From Pseudomonadota bacterium (GTDB lineage Bacteria; Pseudomonadota; Alphaproteobacteria; Rhizobiales; Rhizobiaceae), in NCBI GenBank assembly GCA_023419535.1, contig JAEZXX010000091.1:1-40124 (forward strand): 40,124 bases of DNA, given 5' to 3'. Each line of letters starts with the position of its first letter. The stretch's first letter is position 1. The position numbers were made by a program, and so were the translations under genes. Positions 8,205 through 16,352 of this stretch are shown here, one piece after another. The notes beneath the pieces were generated by a model. The model was not told where the DNA came from and did no database searches. It saw only the letters and a program-made list of their open reading frames with translations.

Positions 8205-9619
8205 GCCGCGCCCTTTGCCTCCAGCGCGTCCAGCTCGCCCGGAAGCGCATAGGCCCACGTCGTGATCGATCCGGCCCCGAGGCACACGACCATGTCGTTC
8301 GGCCGGGCGAGCTGGCGCACGAGCGGGGCCAGTTCCTCCTGCCCTTCGATCAGGCGCGCGTCGCGGTGGCCGCCGAGCTTCAGCCGCTCGACCAGCATCT
8401 CGGAGTTGACGAACTCGATCGGCTCCTCGCCGGCGGCGTAGACCGGGGCCAGGATCACCGTGTCGGCGTCGTTGAAGCAACCCGCGAACTCGGGGAACAG
8501 GCTCTGGAGGCGGGTGTAGCGGTGCGGCTGGACGACCGCGATGACGCGGCCCCGGGCCGCCGAGCGGGCCGCCGACAGGACGGCGCGGATCTCGACCGGG
8601 TGGTGGCCGTAATCGTCGTAGACGTCGATGCCGTTCGAATTGCCGGTGTGGGTGAAGCGGCGCTTGACGCCGCCGAAGGACGCCAGCCCCTTCTCGATCG
8701 CGTCGGGCGAAATGCCGAGGCGATGGGCGACGGCGATGGCGGCAGTCGCGTTCGAGACGTTGTGGCGGCCGGGCATCGGCAGGACGAGGTCCTTGAACTC
8801 CAGCGTCTCGCCGCTCACGCGGTCGCGATAGGTCGCATCGAAGATCGATTTGGCCCCGTCGACGCGCACGTTGGAGAAGCGCATGTCCGACTGGATGTTC
8901 TCGCCGTAGGTGATGATGCGCCGATCCTCGATCTCCGAGACCAGCGTCTGAACCTCGGGATGGTCGAGGCACATCACCGCGAAGCCGTAGAAGGGCACGT
9001 TCTCGACGAAGGCGCGGAAGGCGGCACGCACCTTGTCGAAGGTGCCGTAGTGGTCGAGGTGCTCGGGATCGATGTTGGTGACGACGGCGACGTCGGCGGG
9101 CAGCTTCAGGAAGGTGCCGTCGCTCTCGTCGGCCTCCACCACCATCCAGTTGCCCTCGCCCATGCGGGCGTTGGTGCCGTAGGCGTTGATGATACCGCCG
9201 TTGACGACCGTCGGATCCAGGCCACCGGCGTCGAGGAGCGTGGCGACCATCGAGGTGGTCGTGGTCTTCCCGTGGGTACCCCCGATGGCGATCGCCTGCC
9301 GGAAGCGCATGAGCTCGGCCAGCATCTCGGCGCGGCGCACGATCGGCAGAAGGCGCTCGCGGGCGGCGGCCAGTTCCGGGTTGGAGCGCTTGATGGCGGT
9401 CGATACGACGACGACTTCGGCGAGGCCCAGATTTTCGGCCGCGTGCCCGACATGGACGGTGACGCCCTTCTCGCGAAGGCGCTGCACGTTGGCGTTCTCG
9501 CCCTGGTCCGAGCCTTGGACCGTGTAGCCGAGATTGACCAGCACCTCGGCGATGCCGCTCATGCCGATGCCCCCGATCCCGATGAAGTGGACCGGTCCGA
9601 TGTTGGGGGGCATCTTCAT
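8201..9619 (-). CDS. murC: UDP-N-acetylmuramate--L-alanine ligase
   Basis: ATP-dependent Mur ligase adding L-alanine to UDP-MurNAc in the cytoplasm. 472 residues from the first of two nearby ATGs (MKMPP). The UDP-binding N-terminal domain starts with HFIGIGGIGMSG, the ATP P-loop is GTHGKT at 114-119, the central domain includes EADESDGTFL, and the C-terminal domain has VYDDYGHHPVEI and VQPHRYTR. All family hallmarks are present. The frame extends upstream but without family similarity. It lies 19 bases after murG and overlaps murB by 4, consistent with one transcript. Confidence 0.97.
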   Translation of the reverse strand: MKMPPNIGPVHFIGIGGIGMSGIAEVLVNLGYTVQGSDQGENANVQRLREKGVTVHVGHAAENLGLAEVVVVSTAIKRSNPELAAARERLLPIVRRAEMLAELMRFRQAIAIGGTHGKTTTTSMVATLLDAGGLDPTVVNGGIINAYGTNARMGEGNWMVVEADESDGTFLKLPADVAVVTNIDPEHLDHYGTFDKVRAAFRAFVENVPFYGFAVMCLDHPEVQTLVSEIEDRRIITYGENIQSDMRFSNVRVDGAKSIFDATYRDRVSGETLEFKDLVLPMPGRHNVSNATAAIAVAHRLGISPDAIEKGLASFGGVKRRFTHTGNSNGIDVYDDYGHHPVEIRAVLSAARSAARGRVIAVVQPHRYTRLQSLFPEFAGCFNDADTVILAPVYAAGEEPIEFVNSEMLVERLKLGGHRDARLIEGQEELAPLVRQLARPNDMVVCLGAGSITTWAYALPGELDALEAKGAA

Positions 9620-9638
9620 GGAAAAGCGTCCTTGCCTG

Positions 9639-10766
9639 TCAGCGTCCCGCGGCGGGCATAGACAGAACGAGGTCGGCAAGCAACCGCGCGGCGTCCGGAA
9701 GGCCCGTCGCCTTGGCGGCCAGCGCCATCCGCGCGGCCTTTTCCGGGTCCTCGGCCACGTCCGCGATCAAGGCGGCGAGCCGTTCGGGCGTGAGCTCGGA
9801 CTGACGGGCGACGACGGTGCCGCCGGCTCTCTCCAGAAGCGCCGCATTGGCCGCCTGATCGTGATCGAGCGCGTGGGGATAGGGCACGAGGATCGACGGT
9901 CGTCCGATGGCGGAGAGCTCCGACACCGTCCCGGCCCCCGAACGCGAGACGACGAGGTGGGCGCGGCCGATGCGCTCCGCCATGTCGGGAAAGAAGGGCT
10001 CGACGTCCGCCGGGATGCCGCGTCCGGCATAGAAGGCGCGAACGGCCGCGACCTCGTCGGCGCGGGCCTGCTGCGTCACCTCCAGCCGGCGGACGAGCGC
10101 GTCGGGCAGGTGCCCGACCGCTTCGGGCAAAGCGTCGGAGAAGAACTTGGCCCCCTGGCTTCCACCGAAGACGACCAGTCGGAACGTCTCGCCCGGGCCG
10201 CTCGCGCGATAGGCCGTCTCGGCGGCCTCGACGACGGGCGGGCGCACCGGATTGCCGGTGACGGTCAGCTTTCTGGCGATGGCAGGCTTGGGGTCGACCG
10301 GCGCTATGCCGAAGGCGATCGCCGTCGCGCGGGCCGACAACATCCGGTTGGCCCGGCCCATGACGGCGTTCTGCTCGTGCACGACGGTCGGGCGGCCGGC
10401 CTGGACGGCGGCCATCATCGGGGGGACGGTCGGATAGCCGCCGAACCCGACCACGACGGCGGGCTTCAGCCTGCGGATCAGGGCGCCGGACAGGCGAAAG
10501 CCCTTCCAGATCGCCCAGAGGGACGCGGCAAGCCTGTCGGGCCGTTTGGAGCCGAAGGTCGCGGACGGGACGCGGTGGATCTGGATGGCAGGAAAGTCCT
10601 GGATGAACCGCCCTGCCCGCTCGTCCGTGACGAGATGGACCTCGTGACCACGTGCGATGAGTTCGTGTGCGAGAGACTGCGCGGGAAAGAGATGCCCGCC
10701 CGTTCCGCCGGCGCACAGGAGCAGCCGGACGCCGGAGGAAGCGTCTGTCCGGATCGTCGGGTTCAA
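9639..10766 (-). CDS. murG: UDP-GlcNAc:lipid I N-acetylglucosaminyltransferase
   Basis: GT28-family glycosyltransferase that converts lipid I to lipid II at the inner face of the membrane. 375 residues. The N-terminal glycine-rich loop is GGTGGH at 20-25 and a second G-loop is VVFGGSQGAKFF. The UDP-GlcNAc site contains SRSGAGTVSE and the PYPHALDHDQAANA segment. The start appears to be TTG with no ATG or GTG close to the conserved N-terminus and only a weak ribosome-binding site. In relatives ftsW precedes murG; here an XRE regulator lies 17 bases upstream, so the cluster is split at this point. Confidence 0.96.
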   Translation of the reverse strand: MNPTIRTDASSGVRLLLCAGGTGGHLFPAQSLAHELIARGHEVHLVTDERAGRFIQDFPAIQIHRVPSATFGSKRPDRLAASLWAIWKGFRLSGALIRRLKPAVVVGFGGYPTVPPMMAAVQAGRPTVVHEQNAVMGRANRMLSARATAIAFGIAPVDPKPAIARKLTVTGNPVRPPVVEAAETAYRASGPGETFRLVVFGGSQGAKFFSDALPEAVGHLPDALVRRLEVTQQARADEVAAVRAFYAGRGIPADVEPFFPDMAERIGRAHLVVSRSGAGTVSELSAIGRPSILVPYPHALDHDQAANAALLERAGGTVVARQSELTPERLAALIADVAEDPEKAARMALAAKATGLPDAARLLADLVLSMPAAGR

Positions 10767-10783
10767 ATCGCCGAGCCCGAGGG

Positions 10784-11152
10784 TCAGTTGCGGCTGGTCG
10801 GCACGAGCGCGTCGATCAGCGCCCGCAGGCGCTGGCGCACGTCGGCATCCTGGATCCGGCCGATGGCGATCGAATATTGCAGCGTCTCGCGGTCGGAAAG
10901 GATATCGACCTTTTCCTTGCCGTTCTCGCCCAGCCCTTCGAAGAAGTAGGTCGGCGAGACTTCGAAGACCGTCGCGATCCGGTAGAGAGTCGAGGCGCTG
11001 ATGCGGTTCGCGCCGGTCTCGTACTTCTGGATCTGCTGATAGGTCACGCCTATGCGACGGCCCAGCTCCTCGAGCGACAGTCGACGCGCGGTGCGCAACA
11101 ACCGAAGACGCCCGCCGACATGGACGTCGACCGGGTCACGTTCAGCTTTCAA
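10784..11152 (-). CDS. XRE-family HTH regulator, PraR-like
   Basis: 122-residue DNA-binding regulator. The helix-turn-helix covers about residues 14-68 (LEELGRRIGVTYQQIQKYETG). The segment DVHVGGRLRLLRTARR and the tail after FFEGL match the rhizobial regulator group that includes PraR of Rhizobium leguminosarum, which affects biofilm and symbiosis genes; that similarity is from memory of the family. The start is TTG with GGAG at 7-base spacing. It points toward murG, 17 bases away, and may be co-transcribed with it. Target genes are unknown. Confidence 0.88.
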   Translation of the reverse strand: MKAERDPVDVHVGGRLRLLRTARRLSLEELGRRIGVTYQQIQKYETGANRISASTLYRIATVFEVSPTYFFEGLGENGKEKVDILSDRETLQYSIAIGRIQDADVRQRLRALIDALVPTSRN

Positions 11153-11536
11153 GTTCCGACTCCGAAAACCTTTTCTTTATCCCGCCTACGCCGTCCGCGG
11201 CCGAACTGCAAGCGAAAATAGCTACAGAACCAAGGGAGAACTGCTAAGTTTATGATAATTGGCGAACATTACCACATATTCATACGCTCAATGCGACCAT
11301 AATCGGCCGCCATGGGCCGATATGACGGTTTTTTACTATAGTAGATTAAAGAAAAATTTTTGAACGCACGCAGGGATGGTATGGAATTCAAACGCATCAC
11401 ATAAAATCTTTGGAAAAGACCTTTTCGGCGCGCTCGCAGATATAGTAACTCATCCTTTAGTCATACTTATGAATGACGCCCCCGAAGCTCGTCACAACCA
11501 TCACGAACGCGTCGAAGCGCTTCACGCTCCCTCAAT
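11153..11536. other. AT-rich intergenic region, 384 bases, no gene
   Basis: From about 11200 to 11480 the base composition drops sharply from the very GC-rich surroundings, with runs such as TTTTTT and AAAAATTTTT. I see no credible protein: the open frame at 11376-11639 on the plus strand has no family signature and overlaps the LysR gene. A perfect 7-bp inverted repeat ATCGGCC/GGCCGAT (11302-11321, 6-base loop) stands before a T6 tract at 11329-11334, separated by 7 bases. The region separates two minus-strand genes and presumably holds the promoter of the XRE gene. It could also be a remnant of an insertion or host a small RNA. Confidence 0.5.
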
Positions 11537-12412
11537 TCAGAAGATATGGCGTTCCGATTTTACGATCTCGGCGACATATTCACTGACGGCCCTCACCCTG
11601 GGGATGTGTCGCGAGGTCTCGTGCATTACCAGCCAATAGGTCCGCTCGATCGATTCGTCTGGCAGCACCCGCTCGAGCCCCGCCCGGCCGGCGGCGATGA
11701 AGTCGTGGAGGATCGCGATGCCCGCTCCGGCGGCGGCGGCTTCCGTCTGCCCCAGCGCCGAGGAGACGCCGAGCCGGGTCGGCCAGCTCGTGTCGAGATC
11801 GGCGGCGTAGGCGATGGAGCGGCTGTGGACGAGATCCTCCACCGGCCCGACGAGGCGATGGCGGGCGAGGTCGGCGAGGGCGTCGGGACGTCCGGCCCGA
11901 TCGAGATAGGCGGTGGCGGCGTAGAGCCCCAGCCGGTAGTCGACGAGCTTGCGGGAGACGAGACGCCCCTCCTCCGGGCGGTCGACCGTCACCGCGATGT
12001 CCGCTTCCCGGCGCGCGAGCGAGAAGGCCTGCGACACCGGAACGAGATCGAGCGAGAGTTCGGGGTGGAGATCGAGAAGAGCGCCCAGCCTCGGCGCCAG
12101 GAAGGCGGTGCCGAATCCGTCCGGCGCGCCGATCCGCACCCGGCCGGCCAGCGCGCCGACAGGCCCGAAGGCCCCTTGCGCGGCCTGCCATTCGGCCTCG
12201 ATGCGCTCGGCCCGCTCGCGGAAGAGTTCACCCTCCTCGGTCAGCGCGCAGCCGATCGGACGGCGCTCCACGAGCTTGGCCCCGAGCGAGGCTTCCAGCG
12301 CCGTCAGCCTCCGCCCCACCGTCGCGTGATTGACGCCGAGCCGCCGGGCGGCCGCCAGTAGCTGCCCTTCGCGGGCCACGGCCAGGAAGATGCGTGCGTC
12401 GTCCCAATTCAC
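11537..12412 (-). CDS. LysR-family regulator divergent from mmsA
   Basis: 291-residue LysR-type regulator. The winged HTH is at the N-terminus (NWDDARIFLAVAREGQLLAAARRLGVNHATVGRRL) and a periplasmic-binding-like effector domain follows from about residue 88. The GTG start is chosen because it has GGAGG at 7-base spacing and gives the usual family N-terminus; a longer frame exists but has no such signal. It is divergent from mmsA across 119 bases, the classic layout for an LTTR and its target, so control of mmsA is inferred. The effector (perhaps a valine or inositol catabolite) is unknown. Confidence 0.93.
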   Translation of the reverse strand: MNWDDARIFLAVAREGQLLAAARRLGVNHATVGRRLTALEASLGAKLVERRPIGCALTEEGELFRERAERIEAEWQAAQGAFGPVGALAGRVRIGAPDGFGTAFLAPRLGALLDLHPELSLDLVPVSQAFSLARREADIAVTVDRPEEGRLVSRKLVDYRLGLYAATAYLDRAGRPDALADLARHRLVGPVEDLVHSRSIAYAADLDTSWPTRLGVSSALGQTEAAAAGAGIAILHDFIAAGRAGLERVLPDESIERTYWLVMHETSRHIPRVRAVSEYVAEIVKSERHIF

Positions 12413-12431
12413 TCGGCATCCTCCGCGCGGC

Positions 12432-12499
12432 GATGTCGAAATTTGCACAACGGCTGGGCGGGCGGAAGAGCTTGCGCGGCACGGGCGGATCGCGACATC
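12432..12499. promoter_or_regulatory. Divergent promoter region lysR/mmsA with distant inverted repeat
   Basis: The 119-base divergent gap holds GATGTCG at 12432-12438 and its exact reverse complement CGACATC at 12493-12499, 54 bases apart, with an AAATTT patch beside the first. Such an arrangement could be paired regulator contact sites, but 7-bp matches arise by chance in GC-rich DNA. Confidence 0.25.
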
Positions 12500-12531
12500 A
12501 CGGAGCGACAGGGAAAAATCGGGAGAGAACC

Positions 12532-14028
12532 ATGAACGAGATCGGCCACTTCATCGACGGCGCGCGTGTCGCGGGCACCTCGGGTCGCCACGCGGACGTC
12601 TTCAATCCCTCGACCGGGCAGGTCTCGGCGCGGCTGGCGCTCGCCTCGGCCGAGGAACTCCAGCGCGCGGTCGACGCGGCGAAGGCCGCGCAGCCGGCCT
12701 GGGCGGCGACCAACCCGCAGCGCCGCGCCCGCGTCTTCATGAAGTTCGTCGCGCTCCTGAACGAGAACATGCAGGAGCTCGCCGAACTCCTCTCCTCCGA
12801 GCACGGCAAGACGGTGGAGGATTCCAAAGGCGACATCGTGCGCGGCCTCGAGGTCTGCGAGTTCGTCATCGGCATTCCGCACCTGCAGAAGGGCGAGTAC
12901 ACCGAGGGGGCCGGCCCCGGCATCGACATGTATTCGCTGCGCCAGCCGCTCGGCATCGGCGCGGGCATCACGCCGTTCAACTTCCCCGCCATGATCCCGA
13001 TGTGGATGCTCGCGCCCGCCATCGCCTGCGGCAACGCCTTCATCTTGAAGCCCTCGGAGCGCGATCCGTCCGTGCCGATGCGCCTGGCAGAGCTGATGAT
13101 GGAGGCCGGCCTGCCGAAGGGCATCCTGCAGGTCGTGAACGGCGACAAGGACGCCGTCGACGGCGTCCTCCAGCATCCCGACATCTCGGCCGTCTCCTTC
13201 GTCGGCTCGACGCCGATCGCGGCCTATGTCTACGGGCAGGCCGCGGCGCACGGTAAGCGCGCCCAATGCTTCGGCGGGGCCAAGAACCACATGATCATCA
13301 TGCCCGACGCCGATCTCGACCAGGCGGCGGACGCCTTGATCGGCGCGGGCTACGGCTCGGCGGGCGAGCGCTGCATGGCGATCTCGGTGGCGGTGCCGGT
13401 CGGCGAGGCGACGGCGAACGCCCTGATCGACAAGCTGATCCCGAAGGTCGAGGCGCTGAAGATCGGCCCCTACACCGATACGGGCGCCGATTTCGGCCCG
13501 GTGGTGACCAAGGCCGCGCAGGAGAAGATCCTCGGGCTGATCGAGACCGGCGTGAAGGAAGGCGCGGACCTCAAGGTCGACGGTCGCGGCTTCTCCATGC
13601 AGGGCTACGAGGACGGCTTCTATGTCGGCGCCTGCCTCTTCGACAACGTCACCCCCGACATGGAGATCTACCGCCAGGAAATCTTCGGCCCGGTCCTCTC
13701 GGTGGTGCGCGCGGCGGACTACGAGGAGGCCCTGTCCCTCCCGATGCGGCACGAATACGGCAACGGCGTCGCGATCTACACGCGCGACGGCGATGCGGCC
13801 CGCGACTTCACCGCCCGCGTCAACATCGGCATGATCGGCGTCAACGTGCCGATCCCGACGCCGCTCGCCTACCACTCGTTCGGCGGCTGGAAGCGCTCGT
13901 CCTTCGGCGATCTGAACCAGCACGGGCCGGACTCGATCAAGTTCTGGACGCGCACCAAGACCGTCACCAGCCGCTGGCCAAGCGGAATCAAGTCGGGCGC
14001 GGAGTTCTCCATGCCGGTCATGCGCTGA
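12532..14028 (+). CDS. mmsA: CoA-acylating methylmalonate-semialdehyde dehydrogenase
   Basis: Aldehyde-dehydrogenase-fold enzyme converting methylmalonate semialdehyde to propionyl-CoA (or malonate semialdehyde to acetyl-CoA) with NAD+ and CoA, in valine, beta-alanine and myo-inositol catabolism. 498 residues, normal length. The N-terminus (GHFIDGARVAGTSGRHADVFNPSTG), the PFNFPAMIPMWM segment, the cofactor loop VGSTPIAAYVY and the catalytic Cys281 in GERCMAIS are typical; MmsA lacks the general-base Glu of other ALDHs. ATG start preceded by GGGAGAG. Monocistronic: a LysR gene is divergent and a strong hairpin follows the stop. Confidence 0.96.
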   Translation: MNEIGHFIDGARVAGTSGRHADVFNPSTGQVSARLALASAEELQRAVDAAKAAQPAWAATNPQRRARVFMKFVALLNENMQELAELLSSEHGKTVEDSKGDIVRGLEVCEFVIGIPHLQKGEYTEGAGPGIDMYSLRQPLGIGAGITPFNFPAMIPMWMLAPAIACGNAFILKPSERDPSVPMRLAELMMEAGLPKGILQVVNGDKDAVDGVLQHPDISAVSFVGSTPIAAYVYGQAAAHGKRAQCFGGAKNHMIIMPDADLDQAADALIGAGYGSAGERCMAISVAVPVGEATANALIDKLIPKVEALKIGPYTDTGADFGPVVTKAAQEKILGLIETGVKEGADLKVDGRGFSMQGYEDGFYVGACLFDNVTPDMEIYRQEIFGPVLSVVRAADYEEALSLPMRHEYGNGVAIYTRDGDAARDFTARVNIGMIGVNVPIPTPLAYHSFGGWKRSSFGDLNQHGPDSIKFWTRTKTVTSRWPSGIKSGAEFSMPVMR

Positions 14029-14049
14029 GCGTACGAGCGGGGCGCACCA

Positions 14050-14083
14050 GAAGGGCACGGCGCCGAAAGGTGCCGCGCCCTTC
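14050..14083 (+). terminator. Terminator after mmsA
   Basis: A ~15-bp stem closed by a GAAA tetraloop (14065-14068), with one A-C mismatch and one G-U pair, starts 21 bases after the mmsA stop. It is followed on the plus strand by ATTCGT, a poor U-tract. It sits between convergent genes (mmsA and the LysR gene ending at 14092) and may serve both. Confidence 0.65.
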
Positions 14084-14091
14084 ATTCGTCG

Positions 14092-15033
14092 TCAGCCCCC
14101 GATGAACTCGGCCTTCCACCGACCGGTGCCGACGAGCTTGGCGAGTTCGGCGACACATAGCTGCTCCACGGCACCCGCGGCCTTGCCGGAGGGGCGGTCG
14201 TAGGGCCGCACGAGATGCACCGTTCGCGCCAAAGGCGGCGCGCCGATCGGCCAGGTGCGGAAGCGCCCCGCTTCCGGATCGCGCGCGATCGCGGTCTGCG
14301 GCAGCACCGAATAGGCGAGGCCCCGCGCGACGAGTTCCTTGATGGCCGCATAGCTGTCGACCTCGATCACGGTCGAAAGCTCCAGCCCGAGCCGTCCCAT
14401 CTCCTCGTCCAAGAGGTCCCGCAGACCGTGGCCGACACTCGGCAGGACGAGCGGAAGGGCGTGCAGCTCGCCGATCCCGACGGTGCCGTCCGCCGGTGTC
14501 GAAACGCCTGCCACGCCCGCGGCATGCGCGAACAGGCGCATCTCCTCCGAAAGGATCGGCGAGGACCGCAGCCCACGCTCGTCCACGGGAATGTAGATGA
14601 GGCCGAGATCGGCGCGCCCGTCATACAGCCATTCCAGCACGTAGCCGCTCATCGCCTCGGCGATCTTCAGCCGGATCTTCGGATAGCGCTCCCGCACCGC
14701 CAGGATGAGCGGCACGGACAGCATCTCGCCGAGCGTTCCGGGCAGCCCGAGACGCACCTCGCCGGCCGGTTCGGCATCGTGCTCGGCGACGGCGCGCAGC
14801 GTCGCCTCGAACTCGGCGATGATCCCGCGGGCGCGCTCCAGGAGAAGCCGCCCCGTCTCGGTCGGCAGCACGCCCTGAGGCGTGCGAAGGAGCAGCGCCG
14901 TGCCGAGATCGGCTTCCATGTTTCGCACGTGCAGGCTGAGCGCGGGCTGGGCGACGCGAAGCGCGACCGCCGCGCGCGAAAAGCTTCGGGCCTCCACGAT
15001 GGCCACGAAGTAGCGAAGCTGCCGAATATCCAA
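14092..15033 (-). CDS. LysR-family regulator of the C5-acid cluster
   Basis: 313-residue LysR-type regulator (MDIRQLRYFVAIVEARSFSRAA...VAQPALSLHVRNMEADLG gives the winged HTH; effector domain from about 90). It belongs to the subgroup whose first residues are MDIRQLRYF, which includes Nac and many aromatic or organic-acid regulators. The TTG start has GGAGG at 8-base spacing. It lies 81 bases downstream of the CoA-transferase gene in the same direction, opposite a divergent fumarase/dehydrogenase/hydratase operon. By analogy with the LysR regulator next to the itaconate genes of Pseudomonas, it probably controls both arms; that role is inferred. Confidence 0.92.
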   Translation of the reverse strand: MDIRQLRYFVAIVEARSFSRAAVALRVAQPALSLHVRNMEADLGTALLLRTPQGVLPTETGRLLLERARGIIAEFEATLRAVAEHDAEPAGEVRLGLPGTLGEMLSVPLILAVRERYPKIRLKIAEAMSGYVLEWLYDGRADLGLIYIPVDERGLRSSPILSEEMRLFAHAAGVAGVSTPADGTVGIGELHALPLVLPSVGHGLRDLLDEEMGRLGLELSTVIEVDSYAAIKELVARGLAYSVLPQTAIARDPEAGRFRTWPIGAPPLARTVHLVRPYDRPSGKAAGAVEQLCVAELAKLVGTGRWKAEFIGG

Positions 15034-15114
15034 CCCGTCTTCCTCCCGACCGTCGGGGCGAGGCTACAGGAAGGGCGTTCGGACCGGTACGGGTTTCTGA
15101 CCGCCCCCGAGGGC

Positions 15115-16242
15115 TCAGCCGAACTCGGCGCGGATCGCCTCGCTGTGGGCGCCGAGCGCCGGAACCGGGCCCGGTGCGGGGCTGCGCCCGTTCACCGTGA
15201 AACCCGGCGCCAGCATCGTGACCGGGCCGCTCGGGGTCTCGACGGTCACGGTCCGGTTCTGCGGATGGGCGGCGAGGTCCTCCATGGTCGAGACGCGTCC
15301 ATAGGCGATCTGCGCCTCGTCCATCCGAGCGGTCGCCTCCTCCCGGGTCATCGTCAGGAAGACGCCTTCCACAATCCGCTCGAGGGCCGGACGGTGGGCC
15401 ACGCGCGCATTGTTGGACGAGAAGCGCGGATCGCCCGAAAGCTCGGGGTGGCGCAGGACCAAGCGGCAGAGATTGGCCCATTCGCGCTCGTTCTGGATCG
15501 ACAGGAGCACCTCGCGCCCCTCGGCGCAGGTATAGACCCCGTAGGGCGCGATGGTCGGATGCGAGAGGCCGGCGCGAGGCGGCACCTTGCCGCCGTAGAC
15601 GTACTGGAGATAGGGCACGTTCATCCAGTCGGAGAGCGCATGGAAGAGCGAGAGGGCGATGTGACGCCCCTCGCCCGTCCTCTCCCGTGCGAACAGCGCC
15701 TGGAGGACGGCCGAATGCGCCGTCATGCCCGCCGCGATGTCGCAGACCGAGACGCCGACCCGCACCGGCCCGTGCTCGTTGCCGGTGACCGAGGAGAGCC
15801 CCGCCTCCGCCTGCACGAGCAGATCGTAGGCCTTCTGGCCGGCCAGGGGCCCCTCCTCCCCGTAGCCCGAGATCGAGCAGGTGACGAGGCGCGGGAACCG
15901 GGTCCGCAGGTCCCCCATGCCGAGGCCGAGGCGGTCCAGGGCGCCCGGCGCGAGGTTCTGGATGAAGACGTCGGCGCGGCCGACGATCGAGAGCAGGAGG
16001 TCGCGGTCTACGGCTTGCTTGAGATCGAGCCGAACCGATTCCTTGCCCCTGTTCAGCCAGACGAAATAGGCGCTCTCGCCGTGGACGAGATGGTCGTAGC
16101 CGCGCGCGAAATCGCCCTCCGGCCGCTCGACCTTGATGACGCGGGCGCCCGCGTCCGCCAGCCGACCGGAGACGTAGGGGGCCGCGACGGCCTGCTCCAC
16201 CGAGACCACCAAGATGCCCGAAAGGTCATTCTCCTGCGCCAT
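15115..16242 (-). CDS. Family III CoA-transferase (CaiB/BaiF)
   Basis: 375-residue family III CoA-transferase, moving CoA from a donor such as succinyl-CoA to a carboxylic acid. Typical features are the N-terminal GILVVSVEQAVAAPYVSGRLADAGA, the KVERPEGDFARGYD segment, NLAPGALDRLGLG, and the catalytic aspartate in KAYDLLVQAEAGL. The ATG at 16242 is used because the upstream extension has no family similarity; GGAG lies 10 bases before it. The divergent partner genes (class I fumarase, acyl-CoA dehydrogenase, itaconyl-CoA hydratase-like) point to a branched C5 dicarboxylate acceptor such as itaconate or mesaconate. The family includes itaconate and mesaconyl-CoA transferases, but the substrate cannot be read from sequence. 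Confidence 0.92.
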   Translation of the reverse strand: MAQENDLSGILVVSVEQAVAAPYVSGRLADAGARVIKVERPEGDFARGYDHLVHGESAYFVWLNRGKESVRLDLKQAVDRDLLLSIVGRADVFIQNLAPGALDRLGLGMGDLRTRFPRLVTCSISGYGEEGPLAGQKAYDLLVQAEAGLSSVTGNEHGPVRVGVSVCDIAAGMTAHSAVLQALFARERTGEGRHIALSLFHALSDWMNVPYLQYVYGGKVPPRAGLSHPTIAPYGVYTCAEGREVLLSIQNEREWANLCRLVLRHPELSGDPRFSSNNARVAHRPALERIVEGVFLTMTREEATARMDEAQIAYGRVSTMEDLAAHPQNRTVTVETPSGPVTMLAPGFTVNGRSPAPGPVPALGAHSEAIRAEFG

Positions 16243-16352
16243 CGCCGCTTCACTCCGCGCCCGAACCACGCGATACCTCGCCGATGCCGGTCGCGGAGAC
16301 AAATAGAGCCTCGCGAAGGGCGTAAGAGCGCGATGCGATGGGAGGCGGTGCG
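16243..16352. promoter_or_regulatory. Divergent promoter region of the C5-acid cluster
   Basis: The 110 bases between the CoA-transferase and fumarase starts must hold both promoters. A TCGCG-N13-CGCGA inverted repeat (16311-16333) is the best LysR-like dyad I can see, but it is GC-only and could be chance. A GGAGG ribosome-binding site lies 7 bases before the fumarase ATG at 16353. Confidence 0.3.

Noticed and set aside
11376..11639. 87-residue plus-strand frame in the AT-rich region
   Set aside because: No ribosome-binding site, no family signature, and its second half lies antisense to the LysR gene.
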